From NCBI GenBank assembly GCA_017303635.1, contig JAFLCG010000005.1, positions 310,001 to 374,000 on the forward strand: 64,000 nt of DNA, read 5' to 3'. The position numbers and the translations under genes are program-made. Position 1 is the stretch's first letter. Every line of letters starts with the position of its first letter. The notes below the pieces were generated by a model. It made no database searches, was not told the origin of the DNA, and saw only the letters and a program-made list of their open reading frames with translations. Source of the stretch: Anaerolineae bacterium (GTDB lineage Bacteria > Chloroflexota > Anaerolineae > Aggregatilineales > Phototrophicaceae). This document shows, one piece after another, positions 49,406 through 56,977 of the stretch.

Positions 49406-50551
49406 ATGGATTATCAGAGCCGCATCAAACGCTTTCAGAGTCTGATTGGCGAAAAAGCTGACGTCGCATTTATTCCAATTTCGGCGGATTTGCAGTATCT
49501 AGCCGGTGTCCCACGCGATATTCCCAATTTCGGTGCGACATTGCATCCCGGTGCCTGGGCAGAAGGAGCCTGGCTTTCCCCCAAACACGATCCGATTCTG
49601 GTGCTGCCGCGAATGTCCGCTGAGTTTGGCGGTCTGAACCGGATGGAAGGGGTTGAGGTCCGTGTCTTCGGCGACTGGGATGACCCCTATCAGGTGGTTA
49701 AAGGCATCTTCGACTCGTTTGGAGCCACGAGCAAGGCACGGATCGCCATCGGGGAACGTGCGCTAGCGGAGACGGTCGCCGCTATTCACCGCATCACCCC
49801 AGAAGCCCACTTCATCAACGCCACCGATATCCTGCGCGAGCTGCGGGTGGTCAAAGGCGAAGACGAAATCGACATCATGCGGAAAGCCGGCGAAATCACC
49901 GAAGCGGCCTTCGCGGATGTCCTCAAACAGCTCAAACACGGCATGACCGAGAATGACGCTCTGAGCGAAGTGGATTATCAGATCCGCAAACACGGTGGAC
50001 TGGGACCGTCATTCACCACCTCTTTCTATAATTCTGGCCCGAATACGCCCCTGCTCTTCGGCGCACGTGAAAAGACATGGCCTCGCCCCATGATCGCCCC
50101 CATGTCCCTGCTGTTCGATTTCGGTGCGGTCTACAACGGCTACTGCTACGACTACGGACGGACAGTCTACTTTGGTGAACCCAACGCCGAGCAGCAGAAG
50201 GTCTACGATCTGGTGATGGCCTCCCAACGCGCCGGGATCGCCGCGCTGAAGGCAGGTCAGGCGACAACCACGCAGGTCGATGCAGTTGCCCGTAAGGTGA
50301 TCGAGGATGCGGGTATGGGAGAAACCTTCCGGCATCGGCTGGGTCATGGTATCGGCATGGATGTGCATGAACCGCCCTTCCTGACCAAAGGCGATGAGAC
50401 ACCGCTACGCGAAGGAATGCTCTTCACCATTGAGCCGAGCATCACACAGTTCAACAGCTTCTCGGCCCGCGTCGAGGATGTGGTGGTAGCACGGCCCAAC
50501 GGCGGCGAACCCCTCACAACCGGGTATCAGTCACTGATCGTGATCGAATAA
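49406..50551 (+). CDS. M24 family Xaa-Pro aminopeptidase
   Basis: A 381-residue pita-bread-fold metallopeptidase. The N-terminal creatinase-like domain (to about residue 145) has DVAFIPISADLQYLAGVP. The catalytic domain starts LRELRVVKGEDEIDIMRKAGEI near 148. Metal ligands are visible: LLFDFGAVYNGYCYDYGRTV near 235-252 (two Asp), RHRLGHGIGMDVHEPPF near 310-325 (His), MLFTIEPSI near 340 (Glu) and ARVEDVVV near 354 (Glu). It removes an N-terminal residue before proline, or acts on a dipeptide. AGGGG lies upstream at long spacing. Confidence 0.9.
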   Translation: MDYQSRIKRFQSLIGEKADVAFIPISADLQYLAGVPRDIPNFGATLHPGAWAEGAWLSPKHDPILVLPRMSAEFGGLNRMEGVEVRVFGDWDDPYQVVKGIFDSFGATSKARIAIGERALAETVAAIHRITPEAHFINATDILRELRVVKGEDEIDIMRKAGEITEAAFADVLKQLKHGMTENDALSEVDYQIRKHGGLGPSFTTSFYNSGPNTPLLFGAREKTWPRPMIAPMSLLFDFGAVYNGYCYDYGRTVYFGEPNAEQQKVYDLVMASQRAGIAALKAGQATTTQVDAVARKVIEDAGMGETFRHRLGHGIGMDVHEPPFLTKGDETPLREGMLFTIEPSITQFNSFSARVEDVVVARPNGGEPLTTGYQSLIVIE

Positions 50552-50569
50552 GAAAATTCGGAGGGGAGA

Positions 50570-50658
50570 TTACTGCAGAGAAGCAGAGGAAGATAAAGAT
50601 CAATCTCTGCCCCTCTGTCTCTCTGCGGTAAGTTCTTCTCTGTGTCTTTGCGGTTAGC
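50570..50658. repeat. CTCTG-rich dispersed repeat, hairpin form
   Basis: TTACTGCAGAGAAGCAGAGG is answered after a short AT-rich loop by CCCCTCTGTCTCTCTGCGG and TAA, an imperfect long hairpin. A further CTCTGTGTCTTTGCGGTTA copy follows. It is the fullest example of the CTCTG family in the window. Confidence 0.6.
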
Positions 50659-50679
50659 TGTATTTGAAGGAATGACTTT

Positions 50680-51075
50680 ATGCCGCGACAGAACATCAGC
50701 AGCGGGACGCCGTGGGAAGCGGTCGTCGGCTATTCACGGGCAGTGCGGGTGGGAAATGTGGTACACGTCTCCGGCACAACTGCCAGCGATGCGGACGGCA
50801 CCGTCATCAGTCCCGGCGACGCCCGCGCCCAGACGATCTACATCATCGAGAAAATTGAGCGAGCGCTCAAAGAAGCCGGGGCGACGCTGGCGGATGTGGT
50901 GCGCGTGCGGATGTATGTAACTGACATCTCGCGCTGGAAAGAGATCGGCGAAGCACACGGCAGCTTCTTCAAGGACATCCGCCCGACGACCACCATGGTC
51001 GAGGTGAAGGCGCTGGTTGATCCACTGCATCTGGTCGAGATCGAAGTTGAAGCGATTATCGGGGCGGGCGCGTGA
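50680..51075 (+). CDS. RidA family protein
   Basis: A 131-residue YjgF/RidA-fold protein. It has [20 protein letters not shown] near residue 15-34, [32 protein letters not shown] near 53-83, and [26 protein letters not shown] at the C-terminus. Residues around the conserved Arg (RPTT) and the final Glu are kept. RidA enzymes hydrolyse reactive enamine/imine intermediates of amino-acid metabolism. Its stop overlaps the next start as GTGA, so it is coupled to an F420-type oxidoreductase. AAGGAA precedes the ATG. Confidence 0.9.
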   Translation: MPRQNISSGTPWEAVVGYSRAVRVGNVVHVSGTTASDADGTVISPGDARAQTIYIIEKIERALKEAGATLADVVRVRMYVTDISRWKEIGEAHGSFFKDIRPTTTMVEVKALVDPLHLVEIEVEAIIGAGA

Positions 51076-52076
51076 AGTTCAGCCTGCGCTTCAACAATGA
51101 TCTGCCGGTGCGCGACTATATCCGGTTGGCGCAGGCCGCCGAGGCCGCTGGGTTCGATCAGTTCTGGGTGAGCGATGATCTGTTCCTGCGGAGTGCGCCG
51201 GTCATCCTAACGGCGATTGCCAGTGCAACGACCCGCATCGAGATTGGCACCTGCATTCTCAATCCCTATACCATTCATCCAGCGGAAATCGCCATGCTGG
51301 CGGCGACGCTAGATGAGTTCAGCGGCGGGCGCTTCAATCTCGGATTGGCCTCTGGCGCGGGAGATTTCCTTGGCTGGGTGGGCCTGGAGCAATCCAAGCC
51401 TCTCACCGCAATCCGTGAAAGCATCAGCGCGATTCGAGGGCTGCTGGCGGGTGAGCGCGTCCCCATGCAGGGCGAGTTCCTGCGCTGGACAGACGAAGCC
51501 TATCTGCGTTTCAAGCCGGGGCGGCAGGTGCCGATCTACCTGGGTGCGATGAGTCCGAAGATGCTGGAGGCCATTGGCGAACTGGCCGATGGTGGCCTGC
51601 CCCTGCTCTTCCCACCAGAGCATTACCAGACCGTACAGCCGTACATTGCAGCAGGTGCAACCAGAGCCGGACGCACCACCGAGTCGATTGATGTGGCTGC
51701 CTGCATCTGGTGTTCACTGGCGGAAGATCGTACCGCAGCCGCTGATGTGCTGAAGGACAAGATCGCCTACTACGGTCATGCGCTCAGTCCGTTGATCCTC
51801 GAACGGCTGGGACTGACGCAAGCCGACTTCACTGACATTGAACACGCTATCATGGTCGAGCATGATCCGCTGAAGGCGCGGGGTAAGGTCACGGATGCCA
51901 TGCTGCGCATCGGCGTGGTCGGCACAGCGCAAGACTTAATCCCCCGGCTGGAGAGGTTGGTAGAAATGGGTGCACGTCACCTGAGCTTCGGCCCGCCGCT
52001 GGGGCCGGATCCGCTGGAGGCGATTGCGCTACTAGGGCGGGAAGTCCTGCCGCATTTCCGTAGCCGGTCATCATGA
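51072..52076 (+). CDS. LLM class F420-dependent oxidoreductase
   Basis: A 334-residue luciferase-like TIM barrel. It has [25 protein letters not shown] near residue 15-39, the family segment [19 protein letters not shown] near 57-75, [18 protein letters not shown] near 84-102 and [21 protein letters not shown] near 157-177. It resembles methylenetetrahydromethanopterin reductase-like enzymes, which use F420H2. GTG start, overlapping the RidA stop by four bases. Substrate unknown; it probably reduces or oxidises a small cyclic compound handled with RidA. Confidence 0.85.
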   Translation: MKFSLRFNNDLPVRDYIRLAQAAEAAGFDQFWVSDDLFLRSAPVILTAIASATTRIEIGTCILNPYTIHPAEIAMLAATLDEFSGGRFNLGLASGAGDFLGWVGLEQSKPLTAIRESISAIRGLLAGERVPMQGEFLRWTDEAYLRFKPGRQVPIYLGAMSPKMLEAIGELADGGLPLLFPPEHYQTVQPYIAAGATRAGRTTESIDVAACIWCSLAEDRTAAADVLKDKIAYYGHALSPLILERLGLTQADFTDIEHAIMVEHDPLKARGKVTDAMLRIGVVGTAQDLIPRLERLVEMGARHLSFGPPLGPDPLEAIALLGREVLPHFRSRSS

Positions 52077-52091
52077 CATCGAGTATAAGTA

Positions 52092-52409
52092 ATGACCCAA
52101 CCCTTTGAACTTTACGACCTGCGCGTGACAGTAGTCGCCATCGAGGGACGCTCGGTATGCAGCCTGAGCGTGGGCGACTACTTTGAATTGACCGAAAGCA
52201 ACAAGCTGCGTATTCCGGCAGGTAAACACTTCTGTGTCTATGCGTTGAGCAGTGTGCTGCCGCTCCTGGCCGCCAAACAGCGTCAACTGAGCGCGAATGA
52301 CTGGCTGGAACGCGACTCGCTGGTGGCCTGCCCCGACCCTGACGAACGGCTCATCATGAAGGTCGAACGCATCGCCCGGCGGACGCTCGACAGTGATGAG
52401 TTGACTTGA
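52092..52409 (+). CDS. TIGR04076 family protein
   Basis: A 105-residue protein that fits the TIGR04076 family of unknown function. It starts with LYDLRVTVVAIEGRSVCSLS and has VGDYFELTESNKLRIPAG near residue 28-45. A FCVYALSSVLPLLAA segment near 47-61, with the family cysteine before Tyr-Ala, follows. It lies 15 bases after the F420 oxidoreductase on the same strand. No catalytic role is known to me. Confidence 0.75.
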   Translation: MTQPFELYDLRVTVVAIEGRSVCSLSVGDYFELTESNKLRIPAGKHFCVYALSSVLPLLAAKQRQLSANDWLERDSLVACPDPDERLIMKVERIARRTLDSDELT

Positions 52410-52417
52410 GCCGGATC

Positions 52418-52459
52418 AAACACAGAGACACCAAGTTGGCATAGAGGAACAGAGAGTGA
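52418..52459. repeat. CACAGAG dispersed repeat inside the operon
   Basis: AAACACAGAGACACC and AGAGGAACAGAGAGTG lie in the 54-base gap between the TIGR04076 and MOSC genes. The last bases supply the only purine-rich stretch before the MOSC ATG. Confidence 0.5.
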
Positions 52460-52463
52460 TCTC

Positions 52464-53126
52464 ATGACTGAAACGCAAGCAACAGTGTTGTCGATTCAAG
52501 TTGGGATGCCGACCGAACACGGCGCGGATGCCATCTCCAAAAAGGCATGGCAGTCCGGCATTTTTAAGTACCCGGTTGAGGGGCGCATCTGGCTGGATAG
52601 CCTCAATCTGACAGGCGATGGGCAAGACGATTTGAAGAATCATGGTGGGCCGTTCCGCGCCATCCTGACTTACGGCGCGGGTCATTACCCGGTGTGGCGG
52701 GAGGAACTCGGACGAGCTGACCTGGCATACGGCGCATTTGGAGAGAATCTGACCGTTTCCGAATTGACGGAAGATCTGGTTTGCCTGGGTGATATCTATC
52801 AGGTTGGTGAGGCGCGGGTACAGGTTTCGCAACCGCGCTTCCCCTGCTGGAAGCTGGCCCGGCGGAACCAACTCGTCGACCTGACGGCACGCGTTGAGGC
52901 GCGGGGCTGGGGTGGTTGGTATCAGCGCGTGTTGCAAACGGGCTACATCGAGGCGGGCGACTCGTATACGCTGCTGGAGCGCCCCTACCCCAACTATACG
53001 ATTACGCTCTTGAACGACATCACTTCGGAACGACGGGTGGAGCCAGCTATCTGTCAAGAACTGGCAACCATAGAAGCACTTACCCCCACTTGGCGCGAGA
53101 TGTATGGGCGGATGGCAACCCAATGA
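52464..53126 (+). CDS. MOSC domain protein, YiiM type
   Basis: A 220-residue MOSC-fold protein. It has VLSIQVGMPTEHG at the N-terminus and NLTGDGQDDLKNHGGPFRAILTY near 48-70, where HGG and the following strand form the cofactor cavity. YGAFGENLTVSELTEDLVCLGDIYQVGEARVQVSQPRFPCWKL near 90-132 contains the single conserved cysteine. A C-terminal helical region resembles the 3-alpha domain. YiiM-type proteins bind molybdenum cofactor and reduce N-hydroxylated bases or other N-oxides. Its stop overlaps the next start by four bases (ATGA), tying it to a second F420-type oxidoreductase. Confidence 0.85.
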   Translation: MTETQATVLSIQVGMPTEHGADAISKKAWQSGIFKYPVEGRIWLDSLNLTGDGQDDLKNHGGPFRAILTYGAGHYPVWREELGRADLAYGAFGENLTVSELTEDLVCLGDIYQVGEARVQVSQPRFPCWKLARRNQLVDLTARVEARGWGGWYQRVLQTGYIEAGDSYTLLERPYPNYTITLLNDITSERRVEPAICQELATIEALTPTWREMYGRMATQ

Positions 53127-54136
53127 GCCATCAACAGCTATCCATCGCCTTTCAGACGGACAAGTCCGCCGCCGAGTACATCGCATTGGCGAAGATAGTC
53201 GATGAGTTTGATTTTGATGCCGTCTCGGTCTACTGTGATGCGCCCTTCCAGCCGAGTTATGGACCGCTGCTGTTGATGGCACCGCATCTGCGGCGGGCAC
53301 GGATCGGCCCGGCAGCCGTGTCGCCGTCGCGCATTCACCCTATCGACATCGCCTCAGAAACCGCGCTGCTGGAAAGCCTGCTACCGGGGCGCACCTACAT
53401 CGGGATTGCGCGCGGGGCATGGCTGGCGGAACATGGCATCCCGGAGCGCAAACCCGCCATCCAGGCCATCCGCGAGGCAGTGGAAATCGTACGCTACCTG
53501 CTCAATGGTCAGAGCGAGGGTTACAGTGGGGAGGTGTTCAAGCTGGCTCCCGGCGTGCGCGCAACCTATCCGCTGCCGAGTGAACGTCCTCCGATCATGA
53601 TCGGGTCGTGGGGGCAGAAGTTATGTGCGTTGGCGGGGGAAATCGCCGACGAAGTGAAGGTCGGTGGCTCAACCAATCCCGATGTGGTGCCGGTCATCCA
53701 GGGCTATATTGCTGCCGGGGAACAGGTCGCACAGCGCGAGGCGGGTACTGTCGGCATCGCGATCGGTGCCGTCTGCGTGTGTGATGAAGACCGCGAGGCT
53801 GCCCGGACGGCAGCGCGGCGTTCGGTGGCGCTGTACCTACCAGTGGTGGCCCCACTCGACCCGACGGTACAGGTCGAGCCTGAACTGGTCGAACGTTTGC
53901 GCGCCCACGCTGATCGTCATGAGTACGACCAGGCCGGGGCGCTGATTTCGGATGAACTCCTGGAGAAATTCGCCTTCGCAGGCAACCCGACAGACCTGAT
54001 CCGGCAAGCCGAAGGGCTATTTGCCGCCGGTGCCGCCAGGGTCGAATTTGGCACCCCGCATGGGATTGAGTCCGCTAAAGGCATCCGCTTGATCGGTGAG
54101 CAGGTTATCCCGGCGTTGAAGGGAACAGGTCGATGA
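53123..54136 (+). CDS. LLM class F420-dependent oxidoreductase
   Basis: A 337-residue luciferase-like protein. It has IALAKIVDEFDFDAVSVYCD near residue 19-38, ARIGPAAVSPSRIHPIDIASETALLESLLPGRTYIGIARGAW near 70-112 and PPIMIGSWGQKLCALAGEIADEVKVGG near 155-182. The start at 53123 overlaps the MOSC stop as ATGA; a longer open frame from 52916 is antisense-like within the MOSC gene and was rejected. It is related in plan to methylenetetrahydromethanopterin reductase. The 3' end overlaps the convergent third LLM gene by 32 bases. Confidence 0.85.
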   Translation: MSHQQLSIAFQTDKSAAEYIALAKIVDEFDFDAVSVYCDAPFQPSYGPLLLMAPHLRRARIGPAAVSPSRIHPIDIASETALLESLLPGRTYIGIARGAWLAEHGIPERKPAIQAIREAVEIVRYLLNGQSEGYSGEVFKLAPGVRATYPLPSERPPIMIGSWGQKLCALAGEIADEVKVGGSTNPDVVPVIQGYIAAGEQVAQREAGTVGIAIGAVCVCDEDREAARTAARRSVALYLPVVAPLDPTVQVEPELVERLRAHADRHEYDQAGALISDELLEKFAFAGNPTDLIRQAEGLFAAGAARVEFGTPHGIESAKGIRLIGEQVIPALKGTGR

Positions 54137-54977
54137 ACTCCCGCATGGCGCGGAAGTAGTCATCCAACCCTTTGAGACCCGCATCCATCAGGTTGAGTGA
54201 TAAGTGGGTCGCGCCCAGCTTACGCCAACCCGCCACATAGTCACCCCAGGCCTGACGCGGTTGGAGCTTCATGCTCAGACGCACATCAATGCCAAAATCA
54301 GCCGGGTTACGTCCGGCAGCCTGCAGGAAACGATGCAACCGTTCAACCTCAGCACTGGCTTCATCCAGAGGCATCCAGTTCGCCATCCAGCCATCACCCA
54401 GGCGAGCCATCCGCTCAAAGACCGCATCCGCTTCCCCACCAAACCAGATCGGGATGCGGCGCGTGGGTAGCGGATTGATCCCGGCGTCATCTACCCGGTC
54501 GAACTCGCCCTGAAAGTTGACCAACGGCTGCTCCCATAACTGGCGCAGCAGCTTGACCTGCTCCTCACTGCGTTTACCCCGCACACTGAATTCCTGCCCC
54601 AAGCCATCATATTCGACCTTATTCCAACCAATGCCCACGCCAAGTCGTAAGCGCCCCCCAGACAGTACATCCAGATTAGCAGCCTGCTTGGCAACCAACG
54701 CGGTCTGCCGCTGCGGCAAGATGAGGATGCCCGTCGCAAACTCCATGGTGCGGGTCAATCCCGCGAGGTAACTGAATAAGACGAACACTTCATGGAAGGG
54801 CGTGCGAAAGGTATACGGCCCCTTCCAACCACCGGGGCGATCCGGGTTCGCGCCCAGCACGTGGTCATAGGCCAGCAGGTAGCGGAAACCCATCGCCTCG
54901 GCGGCTTGCACCAGGTCGCGGATGACGATGGGGTCATTGCCAATTTCAGTCTGGGGGAAGGTTAGTCCAGGGAGCAT
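54105..54977 (-). CDS. LLM class F420-dependent oxidoreductase
   Basis: About 290 residues. It begins with LPGLTFPQTEIGNDP, typical of the F420 subgroup with IGxD near the start. YLLAYDHVLGANPDRPGGW near 35-53, ATGILILPQRQTALVAKQAANLDVLSGGRLRLGVGIGWN near 80-118 and PIWFGGEADAVFERMARLGDGWM near 175-197 follow. ATG 54977 matches the usual family start; a TTG at 55004 would add nine residues but has no ribosome site. It is downstream of, and on the same strand as, the dppC-like permease gene, 63 bases away. Substrate unknown. Confidence 0.83.
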   Translation of the reverse strand: MLPGLTFPQTEIGNDPIVIRDLVQAAEAMGFRYLLAYDHVLGANPDRPGGWKGPYTFRTPFHEVFVLFSYLAGLTRTMEFATGILILPQRQTALVAKQAANLDVLSGGRLRLGVGIGWNKVEYDGLGQEFSVRGKRSEEQVKLLRQLWEQPLVNFQGEFDRVDDAGINPLPTRRIPIWFGGEADAVFERMARLGDGWMANWMPLDEASAEVERLHRFLQAAGRNPADFGIDVRLSMKLQPRQAWGDYVAGWRKLGATHLSLNLMDAGLKGLDDYFRAMREFIDLFPSTPG

Positions 54978-55040
54978 GAAGATACGTCCGTAGCCGATGG
55001 TCAAGAAGTAAACCGCAACCGCGCAAACGAAAAAGTTTAA

Positions 55041-55919
55041 CTAGCGATTCCGCAGGCGCGGGTCAAGCAGGTCGCGCAGGCCGTCGCCAATAAAGTTGAA
55101 GGCCAGCACCAAAATGGCAATACCCAGACCAGGGAACAGCCACGTCCACCATTGATCGAACAGATTGACCCCGGCGGACACCATGCGGCCCCACTCGGGT
55201 GAAGAAGGTTCCGGACCTAATCCGAGGAAGCTCAATCCGGCAAAGGTGAGAATAGCAGTGCCGATGTCCAGCGTGGCCAGGATGATGGCCGGGGAAATGC
55301 AGTTCGGCAAAATCGTGCGGAACAGAATGTACGGTCCAGTCGCGCCGACCGCCCGCATGGCCTCGACATAATCCTGCGACTTCGCTTCCAGCACCAGACT
55401 GCGGACGACACGAGCGTAGCTCGGCCACCAAACGATGACCAACGCAATGATGGCTGTCCGGATACTCGGCCCCAGGGCTGCCGTGATGGCCAACGCCAGA
55501 ATGATGGTCGGGAATGCCATGACCAGTTCGGTCAGGCGCATCATAATCTCATCCCACAAGCCACCCAGATACCCGGCAATCGCACCGACAAAGGTGCCGA
55601 TCAGGCTACCGATGAGCACGACCACCAGCCCGGCAGGAATGGTCGAACGTCCACCGTATAGCACGCGGCTGAGCATATCGCGGCCCAACTCATCATTTCC
55701 GAACGGATAGTCCGGGCTGGGTGGTTCCAGGCTGAGCATGACATCCTGCTTTTGGGGATCATAGGGGGCGATGATCGGCGCAAGCAGTGCCAGGGCAATC
55801 CAGAGGATGACCACCAGCAAGCCGAAAACCACCAGCGGATTCCGCCGGGCAAACCCCACCAGGCTAAAGCGCCTAGGCGAAGCGGATGCGGGGGTCAAGG
55901 AAATAGTAGAGGATGTCAA
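55041..55919 (-). CDS. Peptide/nickel-type ABC transporter permease, DppC type
   Basis: A 292-residue permease with six predicted helices. An early helix is NPLVVFGLLVVILWIALALLAP. YPFGNDELGRDMLSRVLYGGRSTIPAGL near 70-98 is characteristic, and the EAA loop is YVEAMRAVGATGPYILFRTILPN near 180-202. There is no ATG at the right place. The frame can begin at TTG 55919 (47 bases inside dppB), TTG 55898 or GTG 55859 (beyond the dppB stop), so the start is uncertain. It imports peptides or similar solutes with DppB and the binding protein at 56978. Confidence 0.85.
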   Translation of the reverse strand: MTSSTISLTPASASPRRFSLVGFARRNPLVVFGLLVVILWIALALLAPIIAPYDPQKQDVMLSLEPPSPDYPFGNDELGRDMLSRVLYGGRSTIPAGLVVVLIGSLIGTFVGAIAGYLGGLWDEIMMRLTELVMAFPTIILALAITAALGPSIRTAIIALVIVWWPSYARVVRSLVLEAKSQDYVEAMRAVGATGPYILFRTILPNCISPAIILATLDIGTAILTFAGLSFLGLGPEPSSPEWGRMVSAGVNLFDQWWTWLFPGLGIAILVLAFNFIGDGLRDLLDPRLRNR

Positions 55920-56892
55920 CGACGAAATTCACTCCGACATAGATAGCGGCAATGACCATACTCCCACCCATAATGGCAGGAAAATCATAAGACGTGGAGG
56001 CGCGGAACATATAGCGTCCAATGCCCGGCCAGGCAAAAATCTGCTCGGTCAGGACAGCGCCCGTCAGCAAATTGCTGTATGAGAGCCCAATGACCGTGAC
56101 CACCGGGATCATGGCGTTTGGCAGTGCATGCCGCCAGATCGCCCCACGTTCCCGCAAGCCTTTCGAGCGAGCGGTACGAACATAGTCCAGCGAGAGCACG
56201 TTGAGCAAGGAAGATCGCGTAATGCGCGCGATGATGCCTGAGACAAAGCTGGCGAGAATTAGTGAGGGCAGAATAATTCGGGAGAAGGCGTTACTGAACA
56301 CATTCCATTGCCCTGCCAGGAGTGCATCGACCGTGAACCAACCCGTCACCATGGGCGGTTCAGGCAGGCGCACACTCAAGCGACCAGGGCCGCCTACCCA
56401 GCCCAACTGAACATAGAAGATCGACAATCCGACCAAAGCCAGCAGAAAGACCGGGAAACTGACCCCAATCAGACTGAATGTTCGCAGGACATAGTCGATG
56501 ATGCTGTTACGCCAGATGGCCGAAATCACACCAAAGCCTACACCGAACAAGATCCCGAAAATAATCCCGTAGGTTGCCAACTCAAAGGTTGCCGGGAAAA
56601 ACGCCGCCAGATCCTGCGCGACCGGGTTGCGACTACGGATCGACGTGCCAAGGTCACCCTGCAGGAGATTGCCTAAATAGGTGAAATATTGCTCGATCGG
56701 TGGTCGATCCAACCCCCATTTGGCGCGGAAGGCATCCACCACCTCTTTATTATTGAGGACGCTCTGCGGCAGATTCGCCACAACGGGGTCAGCCGGAATG
56801 GCGTTCGCAATGATGAACGCGAGAGCAGTGATGCCCAACAAGGTAGGGATCACAAAGAGTAATCGGCGCAGAAAATACAAATGAAAAGGCAT
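55873..56892 (-). CDS. Peptide/nickel-type ABC transporter permease, DppB type
   Basis: A 339-residue permease. It has FLRRLLFVIPTLLGITALAFI at the N-terminus and FRAKWGLDRPPIEQYFTYLGNLLQGDLGTSIRSRNPV near 53-90, typical of DppB. The EAA loop is YVRTARSKGLRERGAIWRHALPNAMIPVV near 238-266. Six helices are predicted. It follows the binding-protein gene after an 85-base gap that contains a hairpin repeat. No DppD/DppF ATPases lie in the window, unlike standard dpp operons. Confidence 0.87.
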   Translation of the reverse strand: MPFHLYFLRRLLFVIPTLLGITALAFIIANAIPADPVVANLPQSVLNNKEVVDAFRAKWGLDRPPIEQYFTYLGNLLQGDLGTSIRSRNPVAQDLAAFFPATFELATYGIIFGILFGVGFGVISAIWRNSIIDYVLRTFSLIGVSFPVFLLALVGLSIFYVQLGWVGGPGRLSVRLPEPPMVTGWFTVDALLAGQWNVFSNAFSRIILPSLILASFVSGIIARITRSSLLNVLSLDYVRTARSKGLRERGAIWRHALPNAMIPVVTVIGLSYSNLLTGAVLTEQIFAWPGIGRYMFRASTSYDFPAIMGGSMVIAAIYVGVNFVVDILYYFLDPRIRFA

Positions 56893-56911
56893 TCAACAGT
56901 CCCCACCCCGA

Positions 56912-56936
56912 CCTCTCCCCGGCAAGCGGGGAGAGG
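56912..56936. repeat. CCTCTCCCC/GGGGAGAGG hairpin repeat
   Basis: A nine-base perfect stem with loop GGCAAGC lies between the binding-protein gene and dppB. It is one of three CCCCTCTCC-type repeats in the window. In this place it could lower read-through to the permeases and so raise the binding-protein:permease ratio. Confidence 0.5.
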
Positions 56937-56977
56937 TATCAGGAAGGCGCAAACTTATGCGCGTTTACAGAGGCAAA

